64,000 bases of DNA from Aphelenchoides besseyi (GCA_024699855.1 JAMPIQ010000001.1:9610001-9674000); one strand, 5' to 3'; positions 1 to 10,522 are shown, counted from the stretch's first letter. Notes: generated from the sequence alone by a model not told the origin. A program made the numbers and translations.

Positions 1-141
1 GCGCCTTCGAAAGTTTCCACAATAAAAGGTCAGAAAGTGGTTGAACGTAAAGACGAAGCCGGAAAGAATGTGGTGGAATTTAAAGCAACAAAGAAAGCAA
101 GCGATCCGCGTACCAAGGATGAGGAAATAAAAGAACTTTAA
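1..141 (+). CDS. 3' end of an unidentified protein gene
   Basis: The first 47 codons of the window are open in frame 1 and end at a TAA at 139-141. The encoded 46-residue tail is highly charged, rich in Lys, Glu and Asp, and ends EEIKEL. An AATAAA-like signal (AAAATAAAC) follows near 160, which supports a genuine 3' end. The start and the main part of the protein lie outside the window, so no family can be assigned. It is on the plus strand, convergent with the MSP-domain gene that follows. Confidence 0.5.
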   Translation, partial: APSKVSTIKGQKVVERKDEAGKNVVEFKATKKASDPRTKDEEIKEL

Positions 142-313
142 GTTTTCCGTTAAACAGTAAAATAAACATTGTTTGTCTGAATCGCACTGAACACTTCTAA
201 TGAAAATGATGGTTACAACAAACATGTTCCTTTGTTCTCACCATAACCGTCATTAGTAATCTGCAGTTGGCCGATCTCTTAAACGTTTATTGGACATAAA
301 TGGAAGTCTCAGA

Positions 314-1003
314 TCAGTTGTCTTTTGTCGATTTCTTGTCTTCCGCTTTTTTGCCGTCGAAAACTGAGTTGACGATTCGACGAATGTAACTTTTCGATTT
401 CTTCGGTGGTTTTGTAGCGGGCTGTTTGTCGAGTTTTGATTCTTGAGCCGTCTGAGCTTCTTTGAACGGCCCCGGTAAGTAGGGAAAGGGATAACGTTCG
501 TCCATTTCCTCTACAGTTTCGACCATCATTAAGATTTTATGGGAACCTGAAAATAAGAGGATTAAAATTTGGAATCGTAGACGACAAACCTTCAACTTTC
601 TTCGAATCAACGCTCAAGTTGAAAGACGAGTTGTTGACGTAAAATTTTACCAACGGGTTCTCCTCATCAAAATCGTGTAAAAAGTCTAGTTTCATCGTCA
701 GAGTGTGCACTTGGGTGAAGCCCGGTTCGATGTATTCGGGTAGCACGGAACTGTAATTCATGTTATTAGTCTTCGAAACCACATAAACCTAAAAACAATG
801 TTTATTGAAGGATTTTAATTACTCACATTTATATACTGACGAACTTTGCTCACATTTGTGATGTAGAACATGTACACATCGCCACGATATCGATCTGGAT
901 CAACACGCAATATTGACGGTTCCACATTCACAGCCCACGATCCCGAACGTTCTTCAATTACACCCTTGTTAAATGGCTGTATCGTTTCCTTTTTCTGTGA
1001 CAT
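314..1003 (-). CDS. MSP-domain (major sperm protein / VAP-like) protein
   Basis: Three exons (827-1003, 590-788, 314-546) sum to 609 nt, giving 202 aa with an ATG start at 1003. The N-terminal part (about residues 20-125) has the beta-strand pattern of an MSP/VAP immunoglobulin-like domain: a segment starting VNVEPSILRV, then YITNVSKVRQYINV, and a later strand FYVNNSSFNL. The C-terminal 75 residues are hydrophilic, with a Pro/Lys-rich tail (KPPKKSKSYIRRIV). No transmembrane segment is visible, so it resembles cytosolic MSP-domain proteins rather than tail-anchored VAP. Introns have GTGAGT/GTTTGT donors and TTTTAG/TTTCAG acceptors. The family is known from nematode sperm motility and membrane contacts; the exact role here is unknown. 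No FFAT-binding lysine motif could be confirmed by eye. Confidence 0.7.
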
Positions 1004-1980
1004 CTCAGACCTTCAAATCTACAATCTCAAGTGAAAAAATCAAAATGTGAAGTGAGAAAAAGAATAAAAAGTTTCTAAAATTCACAGATTAAAGATAATT
1101 TGCATCTTCAGAAAACAGTAGTTCTACTAGAGTTGTTCATACAAGTAGCCGGTCGGCCCCCCTTCGGGGGGCCTCCACTGCAATTTACACAAAACGGTTA
1201 TATCATTTTTTACCAAACAATTAAAACTATTCCACTCATAAGACATCTTTCATTATCTTTACTTTCAAACCGACAATAAGCTGTTTCAATACCAAATTCA
1301 ATAAACACTTCAAACAACTTTCAAACACCTCTTACCATCCGTAAATTTTGCTTCATTTCACCTTATCACATTCTTTACTCTTTTCGATTAACGACCAAAA
1401 ACCACGTTCTTGTACTAATCATCAATTTCCCATTCTATTTGACAATGAATAGATGACTGTGAATAGCTCACAGTAGAAGTTTTCGTAAACAAATGACTGA
1501 CATTCACAGTAACAGATGAAGACGTTTTCCACACTTCATTGGTACATGACATTAACAAAAACGAGCTGAAACAAAAACACATTGATTAAGTTGAACGTCA
1601 ATTTAAATACCTTGAGAGATCGTCGTGTATTGAGCAGAATCAAGATTGTACGAGTGAAAACATGTAGTTGAAAATGTAGACCTAAGATACGATTGTAAAC
1701 AAATCGCTTAGCAACAAACTGACCGTTTCATTCCTGCTGTCCATCCAAAAATTCGGTCGTTCAAACACCCGTTGAGGAAGTGAGAAACTAAATTCGAAAC
1801 GTGCAGATCGCAAAGAACTCGAAAACGTACGTGACCGAGATCAAAATTTTGGTGCTATAACGGGTGGACAAATCGGCAATAATTGGACCCGAAAAATAAC
1901 AAAGTAAATTGCATCAAATCGAATTGCTTACCGAACATTTGATGTTGTCCGCTGCATCCCGTCGTTTACGCGAAAAATCG
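1004..1980. other. intergenic stretch without a recognisable gene
   Basis: AT-rich sequence between the MSP gene start and the Helitron remnant. I see no ORF with a coding look. The only notable structure is the GC-rich perfect hairpin at 1155-1173. Confidence 0.5.
1155..1173. repeat. perfect GC-rich hairpin (8-bp stem)
   Basis: GGCCCCCC-TTC-GGGGGGCC is a perfect inverted repeat in an otherwise AT-rich stretch. A comparable hairpin with a TTCG-type loop (on the opposite strand) sits at 1989-2008, next to the Helitron coding remnant. Terminal hairpins are typical of Helitron 3' ends, so either could be a terminus, but I did not find a convincing CTRR end after either one. Confidence 0.45.
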
Positions 1981-1988
1981 CGTCCTTG

Positions 1989-2008
1989 CCATGGCCCGAA
2001 GGCCATGG
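1989..2008 (-). repeat. perfect hairpin, candidate Helitron 3' terminal hairpin
   Basis: CCATGGCC-CGAA-GGCCATGG forms a perfect 8-bp stem. It lies just downstream, on the minus strand, of the last helicase-like codons of the Helitron remnant, where a Helitron 3' subterminal hairpin is expected. A smaller palindrome, CGCGAAAAATCGCG, adjoins it at about 1969-1982. The assignment is inferred from position and shape only. Confidence 0.4.
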
Positions 2009-2099
2009 ACTTTCTTTCAAAGAAACTTATTTTCGTTCATGAACTCTTTTGCGTTTTTTGCTAATGAAATGTTGTTGTTATACGAATTGTTCTTACAAT

Positions 2100-4012
2100 C
2101 GTTTGAATACTTCACGATGCACGATGTTCTTAACTAAACAAGATGTTGGGTTTTGTTGATCTTGTGATGGAACAAATACTTTGACTGAGTCCCATGATCG
2201 TGCTCGTAACAAAGCGACGTACAATTGGCCATGCCCGAAGACTTGGTGTTTGAGATTCAGTCCAACTCGTTCGAATGTTTAAACTTGACTCTCATTGATT
2301 GTCATTGCAAAGGCCAATTTCAATGGAAACTGTTTGCGGTTCAGTTGGAACATTTCACGGTAATCGATCGTATTGTTGATTCGTGGAATGATGTGTCGTT
2401 CTTTTGCGTGATGTCCGGTCAGAATGAATCGCAAGTCATCGTAATGAAAAGGTCCGGCTTGCCGTTGTTGAAAACGATTGCCATTGCATCTTGGTAGTTT
2501 TCGCGCATGAAACGTGGTGATTCGAAGTGCGTCGATGGTAACACGTGGATTCTTCTAATGTCACGATTCAATTGTTGTCCCATTCGACTCAAACTCGCGT
2601 GAAGTTCGTGGTAGTGCATGGTCTTCAATTGCTTTTGATTCATTCGAATTCATCTTATGCAATCACTTTCAATTTGGACGTAGGAGTCCACTACAAACTG
2701 CTGGAGTTATTTTTTCCCGTAATGAATTCGGCTATTCGAGTGTTTTCGGATAGCTAAGCGATAACTGTGGAATTCAGCACGAGTTAACCGGTTTTGTTTG
2801 TTTGTGTTCTGTTTGATCATGTTAATTGACCATCCTAACGTTTCTATTGGGAAGAAGAGCGGATACAACCAGGAAGTGGCAAACGCACTCAGTGAACTGA
2901 GAATTCGCGGTGTTGGCTCATTCTTCAATTGCACAACTAAAGACATTTCAGGAATATCATCAGAACCTGTTGTGAAAATGGCGCCAATTTCATCGACAGA
3001 TGGTTCATTGAATCGATTGGCATTATAAACTGGACGCATTTTGAAGGCCATTTTTACGTTCTCGACCGGTCTTCCTGCTTGTTCCTCTTCTTTCATCAAC
3101 TCGCTCATCATCATGTGCATTTGTGCATGCGGATTGTGTTCGCGAATGATCTTTTCTAACAACTCCATTAGTTCTTTTGTGGTTCCAGTTGATGTGTTTA
3201 ATCGTCGATCAACTGCTTCAGCGGGATAAAAAAAGAACAATTGACTGTACTTTCTATTAGGATGGAGAGAAAGTTTTCGGACAGTTGCATCATGCCAAAA
3301 GACTAAAATTTTTGTTCCAAAAGTGTCAATTTTTGTCCGATTTTTTGTTTGTGTTGGAGGATTAATGTCTTAATTAATTGAAGATCAGAGTTAAGTATTT
3401 AATCTTCAAAATAATCGCCATTAGATGCTACAACCGCTTCCCAACGATCAATCAAGTTCAGGATGCCGCGCCTGTAGAACTTGTCTTTGAATTCGGCTCC
3501 TTCTTCTCTGAACCGCTTAAACCAGTCTCCTGCTGTACTTCTTGTGACTCTCCCTTCTCCATAAGCAAGACAAATTCGATGAACCGCGTTGCTGATTGAC
3601 GAACTCGTAATGGAGCAACAATCGAACTTGTTCGCGATCCAATTTCATTGTAAAGTGACGATTTAACACTCACAAGTTTTAAACAACCAAAAAACAAAAA
3701 ATCTGACAAAAATTTTAGTCTTTTGGCATAATGCAACTGTCCGAAAACTTTCTCCCCATCCTAATATCAGCTGGTGCACTTACACTTTCATCGATCTCAT
3801 AGCAAATTTGTCATTGAATCGAGAAACAGTATGGACCGGTTGTTGCGAACGATCGCATTTTGACGTTGAAAGCTGCAAAACTGTTCGCTGAGTTGTTCTT
3901 GCGAATGTTGTTCAAGAAGTTCTTCGACAACCGATGTTTCTCAGTAAACAGTTCGTCCAGTTCTTGTGGCAAGTCAGGCAAATTAATTTTACCATGATTA
4001 CAGCAGTCGTTA
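2100..4012 (-). mobile_element. decayed Helitron (Rep/helicase pseudogene), split by a mariner-type insertion
   Basis: Read on the minus strand, four pieces in order match a Helitron Rep-helicase. About 4012-3783 encodes the N-terminal zone, with DCCNHGKINLPDLP and NNIRKNNSANSFAAFN. 3240-2707 encodes the Helitron-like N domain (HNPHAQMHM, RFNEPSVDEIGAIF, LLYPLFFP-like). 2643-2419 has the pre-catalytic block ending ENYQDAMAI then GKPDLFITMTCDSF. 2380-2110 has the C-terminal Pif1-type helicase end (LAFAMTINESQ, HGQLYVALLRARS). Most of the HUH endonuclease and helicase core between the last two pieces is missing, and stops interrupt the rest. A 508-bp mariner-type element interrupts it at 3257-3764. 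Clearly non-functional. Confidence 0.8.
3257..3764 (-). mobile_element. mariner-type internally deleted element (about 57-bp TIRs, TA target)
   Basis: The ends TTAGGATGGAGAGAAAG and its inverse frame 508 bp and are flanked by TA on both sides (3255-3256 and 3765-3766), the target duplication of Tc1/mariner elements. The inverted repeats stay alike for about 57 bp. On the minus strand the interior encodes the C-terminal end of a mariner transposase, about 3399-3530, ending with NLIDRWEAVVASNGDYFED and a TAA stop. The catalytic DDD region is absent, so this is a non-autonomous deletion derivative. It sits inside the Helitron, so it inserted later. Confidence 0.85.
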
Positions 4013-4074
4013 AATGTCCGTTAATTACCGACTCTCTCCTCGCATAAAGGTCCATGAATCGTACAGATTCCACG

Positions 4075-4646
4075 TCATTCGACGATTTTACGTGGAACCA
4101 CTTTCAGAAAACCGTCAAGTATCTCTAAAAACGAACGACACAATATAAAAAAATAGAAAGATCCCACTTACCAAATTTGGTGCTGAACGGATACTTGCTC
4201 AACTCCGCCAACTTGCATTGAATATATAGAATTGAGGTGTCGTTGCCAAAAGCGAGATCTTCTCCGGTCATGACGATCTCCGTACACGAACCCAACAGAA
4301 ACTGCATGCCAATACCCCTCGAGAACCTAATGTCTTGATAAGCACATAAGGTTCCCATTTCGATGGTCAACATCTAAAATGAAAATTTGAAAAATAGGAA
4401 CATCAACAAACTAACCTGCTGCGGTTTTAATTCCAAAGCGCTGAATTTCTGGGGATTTTCGCCTCAACTGACGCATTCCACAAAAGAACCGGTCATTTGA
4501 AGTCCAAATTTGAACAACAAAGTCGACTTTGGTCCGACCGGGTGCATCGGCACAACTTTGCCAATCACGCCGTTGAGCTCATCGATAATTGTTCCTGGAG
4601 GTAACGATTTGATTGCCGCCGAGTCGGAAATGTTTTGGCTGGCCAT
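4075..4646 (-). pseudogene. OB-fold protein gene with one in-frame TGA
   Basis: Three exons (4416-4646, 4172-4373, 4075-4124) sum to 483 nt, 161 codons including the stop, with good splice sites and an ATG start at 4646. The protein looks like a single OB fold of the RPA/SSB type: an N-terminal IDELNGVIGKVVPM strand, a strand reading FVECVS, then GENPQKFSALELKP, and later MLTIEMGTLCAYQDIRF. Between FVECVS and GENPQKF stands TGA at the position where OB-fold proteins of this type usually have Trp (a WGE motif). Apart from this codon the frame is intact, so it is either a very young pseudogene, a sequencing error (TGG to TGA) or a readthrough gene. A single-stranded nucleic acid binding role is inferred from the fold only. 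Confidence 0.55.
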
Positions 4647-4739
4647 TATTTAAAACAACCAACAGATAACCTCAATTTCGATTCAATGAAACGTAATCAA
4701 AAGGTTTCCCTATTGTCTTTTCGAATTTTTGTCTCATTC

Positions 4740-4990
4740 TTATGCAAAGATTTTTTAAGTCACTCACTTGCCCGGTTCAGTCCACAAATTCTATTCAAAT
4801 TACCATAAAAGAAGATTGCTCATTCCAGAAAGAATGTCCGCACTTAACAGCCGTTCACGATACAAACAAACTTGTCCGACCACTTCTCTCCACAAAAATT
4901 TCCATAAAAGAGTCGTTCATTTCAAAAACGTATCCGCGTTTATCGGTCCATCAGGATACAAACAGACAAACTTTACTCAATTATTTTAGA
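4740..4990 (+). other. imperfect direct repeat, possible C2H2 zinc-finger relic
   Basis: Two copies of a roughly 73-75 nt unit (about 4799-4875 and 4899-4971) share the words CCATAAAAGA and GATACAAACA and are spaced about 98 nt apart. The plus-strand frame over both has Cys and His residues, including FHKRVVHF, resembling the zinc-finger gene near 53.5-54.3 kb (VHERAVHNF). There is no intact gene here, and the relationship is tentative. Confidence 0.3.
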
Positions 4991-5009
4991 GGGAGATGAA
5001 ACTTATGTA

Positions 5010-5690
5010 CAGGGTGTCTCAAAAAAAGGGCAATCGTGCTGTAACTTTTTAACCAGGCATTGTATGAAGATTCTGTAAAAAGAAACTAGGTTTTTTGGCC
5101 GCGGAGTCGATTGGTCTAATTTTCTGCCGGATCGGACAAGTCCGCAGGCTGCTATGGACAATTTTGTACCCCCAAGCGAATTTAACGCTGCGAGTTTTTG
5201 CATAAATTTACAAACGCTGCTTCTCATTCTTCATTTTTGTCTTCGTTGTATCGGTCAGTCGTTATCAATTCACTCATGACGATCTGGTTGCGATCCGCGC
5301 GTATTTGGATACCGATCTGCCTGTTAGCCGTATGTTGTCACTTCATCCGCTTTGGAGAGCGCGAGCGCTGTACAAAGCCATACGTCAAATACAGGTACGA
5401 AGCGGATTTCATGACTATAGTGTCGATTGAAAATTAAAGGTTAGCCGGCATAACGAAGACAAAAATGAAGAATGAGAAGCAGCGTTTGTAAATTTATGCA
5501 AAAACTCGCAGCGTTAAATTCGCTTGGGGGTACAAAATTGTCCATAGCAGCCTGCGGACTTGTCCGATCCGGCAGAAAATTAGACCAATCGACTCCGCGG
5601 CCAAAAAACCTAGTTTCTTTTTACAGAATCTTCATACAATGCCTGGTTAAAAAGTTACAGCACGATTGCCCTTTTTTTTGAGACACTCTG
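5010..5690. mobile_element. foldback element with 238-bp inverted arms and TA duplication
   Basis: The left arm (5010-5247) and right arm (5452-5690) are inverted copies that are almost identical; I see one substitution near the tip and a one-base difference in an A run. The tips read CAGGGTGTCTCAAAAAAAGG and are flanked by TA on both sides, the hallmark of Tc1/mariner-type transposition. The spacer of about 200 bp has no convincing coding content. Near-identical arms point to recent movement or gene conversion between arms. Confidence 0.85.
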
Positions 5691-5901
5691 TATTTAATTT
5701 TCTGTCACTCTTCTTCTCACTTGCTTGATTACTAGTATCGAGGCTTACGCTTACTCGAAATAAACTTATTTATTAGACTTCTAACAATAAACTCAACAAC
5801 AATCTGCTTGGCGTGAACAACAACCATAAAAACGGTCAGGTTGATGAGCCATCAAGAAATATTTAAAAAACACATCGACTTCTCTGATATCAAACTCACG
5901 A

Positions 5902-7182
5902 TCAAAAGTCTGCTGATTTCTCTGTGCACTCACAACCTCCACTTTTGCAGTTTTGAACGTTTTCCAACGCGGTGGCTGTCAATTTCTGTAACACTCGAGT
6001 AGACTCTATTTATTTCCATTAACACTCACCTTGCTGATTCCAATAGTCGTATCTCCGGTCTCAAGACCCGTGAGCAGAAGACAAGCTTTGCAGAACCGTT
6101 GGCTGCTAATGTAACCGCAGCGTTCACAAGTCGTCATCATTTGTTGAGGAACATCATCACGAACACGAATCAATTCGCCACCTCTGATTAGATCCAAAAT
6201 AGCGGCCGGTCGATCCCGTTCGATGTCTTTTATCAAAGTCCTAGAATCTCGTTTAATTGATAGAAAGAACGATGCTTACCGGGCGTGTCCACGAAAAGCA
6301 TCGGGAGCGTATTTGCATTCGGTTGAAAAGTAATTTAGCTGTTGAAAATGAGCGTACATTACAATGTCTTTTTCTAGACCTTTTAGTTAACTTTCGAACA
6401 GATGCAAAACAAACCAAACGAGTACTTAAATGGTTTAACTCGTGGCAACGATCCCTCAGCTCCGGTGATCGCTGAAGTGCAGCGTTGTAGTCGAGGGACG
6501 TCTCCACGAAGGATATTTAACAAAACCGTCTCGGCAATGTCGTCGGCATTGTGACCGGTAGCAACTTTGTCGGCTTTCATGGTCTCCGATCCATTGTCCA
6601 GAGCGTGTCTTCTAAACTCCCAAAATTGAGATCAATTAATCTGTGTGCAAACCTAAACACTCCACAGTAAGTGCAATTGTTTTTGGCTCCAATTCGATCG
6701 TGTATTTTGTCCATCGTATAGCCGTAGAGCTCCGCATAACTGACGATTTTCAACGGAACACCCAAATCAGTTTCATTCTTTCGAACCTCCTTTATCGAAT
6801 GATCTCTGTACCCTAAACGTTAAAACTATAACAACAATCAACGGGTTCTTACCCGCAATTCCTTCGTCCACACACACCAAAACCAACTCCAAACCCAACG
6901 AGTGTCGTTGATTCACGATCGTCAGAACGTGAGCCAAAACCGTCGAATCTTTGCCTCCAGAAACTCCAATAGCAATTCGTTCTTCCGCTTTAAAGATCTG
7001 TTCTTTGCAAATCGTTGCATAAACATCCTGAAACAACAAATAAAAATTTAAAAGGCTTCTGAACTCACTTCTTCAAACCATTCGGCAAAACACCGGCGAC
7101 ACAAAATCGCATTCGTTTTCCTCACCCGTAGACTTGCATCGTTATTACATGTCTCACAAATCAACTTACGATTCCCAGTCAT
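5902..7182 (-). CDS. ctu1: cytoplasmic tRNA 2-thiolation protein 1 (CTU1/NCS6)
   Basis: Seven exons (7069-7182, 6853-7027, 6653-6812, 6415-6611, 6280-6373, 6030-6240, 5902-5985) sum to 1035 nt, 344 aa, close to the usual CTU1 length. CTU1 with CTU2 thiolates the wobble uridine of tRNA-Lys, Glu and Gln in the cytosol, using sulfur from URM1. Visible motifs: an N-terminal zinc-ribbon (CETC and LCRRCF), the ATP-pyrophosphatase PP-loop SGGKDST near residue 60, CTYCGVFRR with the catalytic-type CxxC, the [12 protein letters not shown] motif, and a C-terminal zinc site ([14 protein letters not shown]). The last exon adds a Cys-rich tail ([11 protein letters not shown]). The start is the only ATG giving the conserved zinc-ribbon. 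The BTB gene lies 213 bp upstream on the same strand. Identification is very secure. Confidence 0.95.
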
Positions 7183-7395
7183 TTCTAACAAGAATTGTGA
7201 AGAAATCTAAATGAGCAAAATCTTTTCGTTGAGATCGTCAACCAAATGCAACGATCATTGATTTTCTTCCGAAGCCCCTCACTTCTCAGCAAACAATTGA
7301 AATGCATTTCAGTGGATAACATATTTATCTTTTAGTTGATGAGCATTGCAACCATCACATGAAGATATTTAATGTGTGATAGTACGACTACAAAT

Positions 7396-8824
7396 TCAAA
7401 GAGAATCTCTCCACGTGTATCCTTCACGTTGTTTGAAGTGCTTGACGCCGTTTGACTGCTGAACACGTCGATTAGTTGGAAAAGGAATTTGCGGAAGAAG
7501 CGAAACTGCAGATGCCAAATCAACGGCCGCCTCTTCGTAGTTGCCAGTGGGCCAAGCCGATGGAGTAGTGGAAATCGAACTCAACGCGATATGCGCGTAA
7601 ATGTTCAATCGTTCATGTTCCGTTAATACACTGGTCGGCGACAAATTGACAGCAATCGTGAACTCCTGAATGGTCATCAATGGAAAGCGAATGAGAAAAA
7701 GGGCGTCGCCCAAAACGGAACGAAGCGAATCACCAGTTGAAGTCAGTTTCTGTCGTTTTGCTTGTGCACGAGCCCATCGAATCGCCTAAGAACTTTAATT
7801 ACTTTACTGAATTAAACCAACTCACGGCGTCGTAAATGTCTCGCTCTTTCGTTCCAAACGAATCTCGTCGCAATAATTCGCACAAAGTCGAGTATCCGAT
7901 GTCCACAAATGACTCGCCGTTCAGAACAGCGTGAGGCTGATTGTCAATGAAATCCCATGCAACGGCGCTCAGCTCGTTCAAATCGAACAAACGTGATTGT
8001 TCCAAAATAAAGAAAACGTTTTCTGCATCAAGATTCTTTTTCAGATACGTGATACACGCCGATTCCATCGACTGGATTTCGTACTTTCGCGCTGAATAAG
8101 TGAGTGAAATCACGTTGATTAGCAATCCTACCTGCATAGACAATTGCCATTACTTCGTCGGGACTCAATTTCAATTGGTCGGTGTAAATGAAGCGAAGCA
8201 TAACACGGAAAATTGAAGGTTCAATATCCGGTACTTCAACCTCTTGTATTCCATTGACTGATGATTGTTGGAAACCCGGATTGTGAAACATTGCAGCGAA
8301 GACCTTAGATCGTACACTTAACACAAATTGGTGAGCTGGAACGCGCTGAATACTCAAAGTTATTTGGACAAACGTTGAATAACAACTTCTCGCTGATTGC
8401 CAACAACGAAAGTCACATCGCTAAACAGCTCTGATTCCAACATTCGTGATACGTCTGTTTGAACGCTCGTCGGTTGATGAACATCTGCAGAAGTTGACTG
8501 AGCGTTCAACGGTCGCAAACTCATTTGATTAACTGAAAAGGTTTGTACTTAAGAATCAAGGAAAAGAGACTTACGATCAACAAACTCCTCCTCAACATTT
8601 CCGCGTTGTAGTGGACGAGGTGCCGGCGATCGACGTTCACGTTCAAATCGTTGCCGTTGACGAAATTGAGCAGAAATCGGATTCTGAAGTTGTTCTTCCA
8701 ACATATCCAATTCGGCTTGATAATCAGCCGGTGGTGCTGCCGCTTGACGTTGACGTTCATTCGACCGTTCCATTTCTGCATTCCAACCTGTGATTCGTCC
8801 CCAAACTCTTGGTCGATGATTCAT
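7396..8824 (-). CDS. BTB/BACK-domain protein (BTBD3/6-like)
   Basis: Five exons (8575-8824, 8387-8532, 8132-8345, 7826-8091, 7396-7785) give 1266 nt, 421 aa. The N-terminal 100 residues are polar and Gln/Arg-rich. The BTB domain follows at about 120-225, with LFSDVTFVVG, PAHQFVLSVRSKVFAAMF and EPSIFRVMLRFIYTD. The BACK domain follows at about 225-320, with ARKYEIQSMESACITYL, SRLFDL and LLRRDSF...KERDIYDA. Such proteins usually serve as substrate adaptors for CUL3 ubiquitin ligases. A PHR domain like that of BTBD3/6 is not obvious; the C-terminus is short. The intron after residue about 132 uses an unusual GTTGTT donor, chosen because it alone keeps the BTB frame. It lies directly upstream of CTU1 on the same strand. 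Confidence 0.85.
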
Positions 8825-9115
8825 TTTGAAGTTCTAAATATGTGAATTTGAAGGCCGAGAGCCCCAAAAACTCCGATTTGAGCCGACTTTGTCAGTTGCT
8901 ATTAGACTGCTCACTGAGCCGGAAAACAGCCAAAGAACTTGATCCATTGAGCAAAAAGTCATTCGAACGTGAGCGCTTTTTCTAACATCCGGAGATCAAA
9001 CTACTTATTGAGCCCTAGTTCTTAGTTGTGCAAATCAAAATGCAACAGAACTTTTAAATGTTTATAGACGCACAGTTACTATAAAAAACGCTCAATGAAA
9101 ACAATTACTCGATTG

Positions 9116-9316
9116 TCATTCTTTTCCATGAGATGGAAACAACAATTCCTCCAAGTAGTCGGGATCATTTTTAAAAAACTGCTTGTTTATCAACGTCTTT
9201 GGATAGTCCTTATCCCTTGCATAATAGTTCGGCGACTGTGGGAATACTGACTGAACAATAGTAATCAGAACGATAATTACGACAATCAAGGTGACCAACA
9301 ACAGCCCGTCTCGCAT
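9116..9316 (-). CDS. small single-pass membrane protein
   Basis: A 66-aa frame beginning MRDGLLLVTLIVVIIVLITI encodes one strongly hydrophobic helix (about residues 4-24) followed by a polar, Asn/Asp/Lys-containing tail ending FPSHGKE. The frame stays open upstream to an ATG at 9376, but a good splice acceptor (ACATTTCAG) at about 9337 suggests that the upstream part is intron or 5' UTR, so I prefer the ATG at 9316. No family is recognised. It lies 290 bp upstream of the BTB gene on the same strand and could belong to the same polycistronic unit. Confidence 0.5.
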   Translation of the reverse strand: MRDGLLLVTLIVVIIVLITIVQSVFPQSPNYYARDKDYPKTLINKQFFKNDPDYLEELLFPSHGKE

Positions 9317-9399
9317 CTTCGATTTAAAGTAAGAACCTGAAATGTAGAAGTGGATTGCTCTTATCATTTGCAACATACTCAATCAGTAGAAATACGTTA

Positions 9400-10520
9400 A
9401 AGAATAATCGACTTTATCCAATTGTTGCACTAGAGTACAAGGGCACGTGCGAGTGTTTCTGATGGGTCCACGCGATAAAATAGAATCTGCTGAAAAATGT
9501 GATCTTAGTCAAATGACATTATTCTCTTTCATAACCGTCAACATTCGCCAAGCATTCAATGTTACTTCCGTTTTTATAAACTGAGCGGAGATGTGAACGA
9601 TAACACGAATTTGGTCTCTGAAATCCATCGTTTCGATTCAAATTCGGCGAATTTCGTTTAACTCTTATCACACAACTCGTGTATACGATCGTATAAAACG
9701 GTTTGTAGTCTTCAGAGCTATCGAGCAAAAGTACACTGTGACCACAAAATTTATCGATTCAATTTGCCATAATCTTCAACAACTAATTTGAGACTTTGCA
9801 TCCATCCCTCGGACGTTTGAGTTTTGGAGTTAGCAATTCGGTTTGTTTTGTATCTTTGTCTTTAGCCGCCATCAACAACAAATCTGATTTTACTGCCAAC
9901 ACACATGTATGAAGAATGACTTGAAATTGGCTGTTGATCGAAGACAAGATCCAGCTCTTCGAAAACAATCTACTGAATGTCATAATGAGATAATCAAATG
10001 CACGAGAGCATTTGCAGTAAACAATCAGCGGGTACTATTTGCTGCTTTTGTGAGCTTTTGTCACGTGCTTCAATCTTCTTTGCTGACAATTTCGCCTTCC
10101 TCACGCATTGTTTTACTTGACATTAAATGCTTTAATTTGGATGAAAAGCTGTTGAGCAAAGACCATCGAGTTTAGAACGAAAATAAGCTTCGTCACTTTT
10201 CAAACCATCGAAGGAGGAGATGCGCAGTCAGTGTTGGAATTTTACCAGATATCCACTTTACGAGATCAAAAGTCCCAGAAATCTCGTTTGTGTCAATACG
10301 GTTTGTTGATCTTGACTGCAGGTGTTAGGATCCCATGTGAGTGCAGCCGTCCATTTGTACGGCGCGAAGATTAACGCGGACATCGCATCTCGACTGCGTA
10401 ACTTCCGATGCTTCTCGGGTCTTTGTCCAAAGGTGAGTTTGAAGTGGAACAACGTTGCTTTGACGATCAGCTGCAGTAGGCTTAGTGTGCTACAAATTCT
10501 GTCCCGTTTATTTCTGAACA
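9400..10520. other. 1.1 kb without a supportable gene
   Basis: The minus strand has a 66-codon open frame at 9783-9983, and another open stretch near 10050-10175 encodes MSSKTMREEGEIVSKED. I could not join them into a gene with splice sites. An exon fragment or old pseudogene is possible. Confidence 0.35.
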
Positions 10521-10522
10521 TA

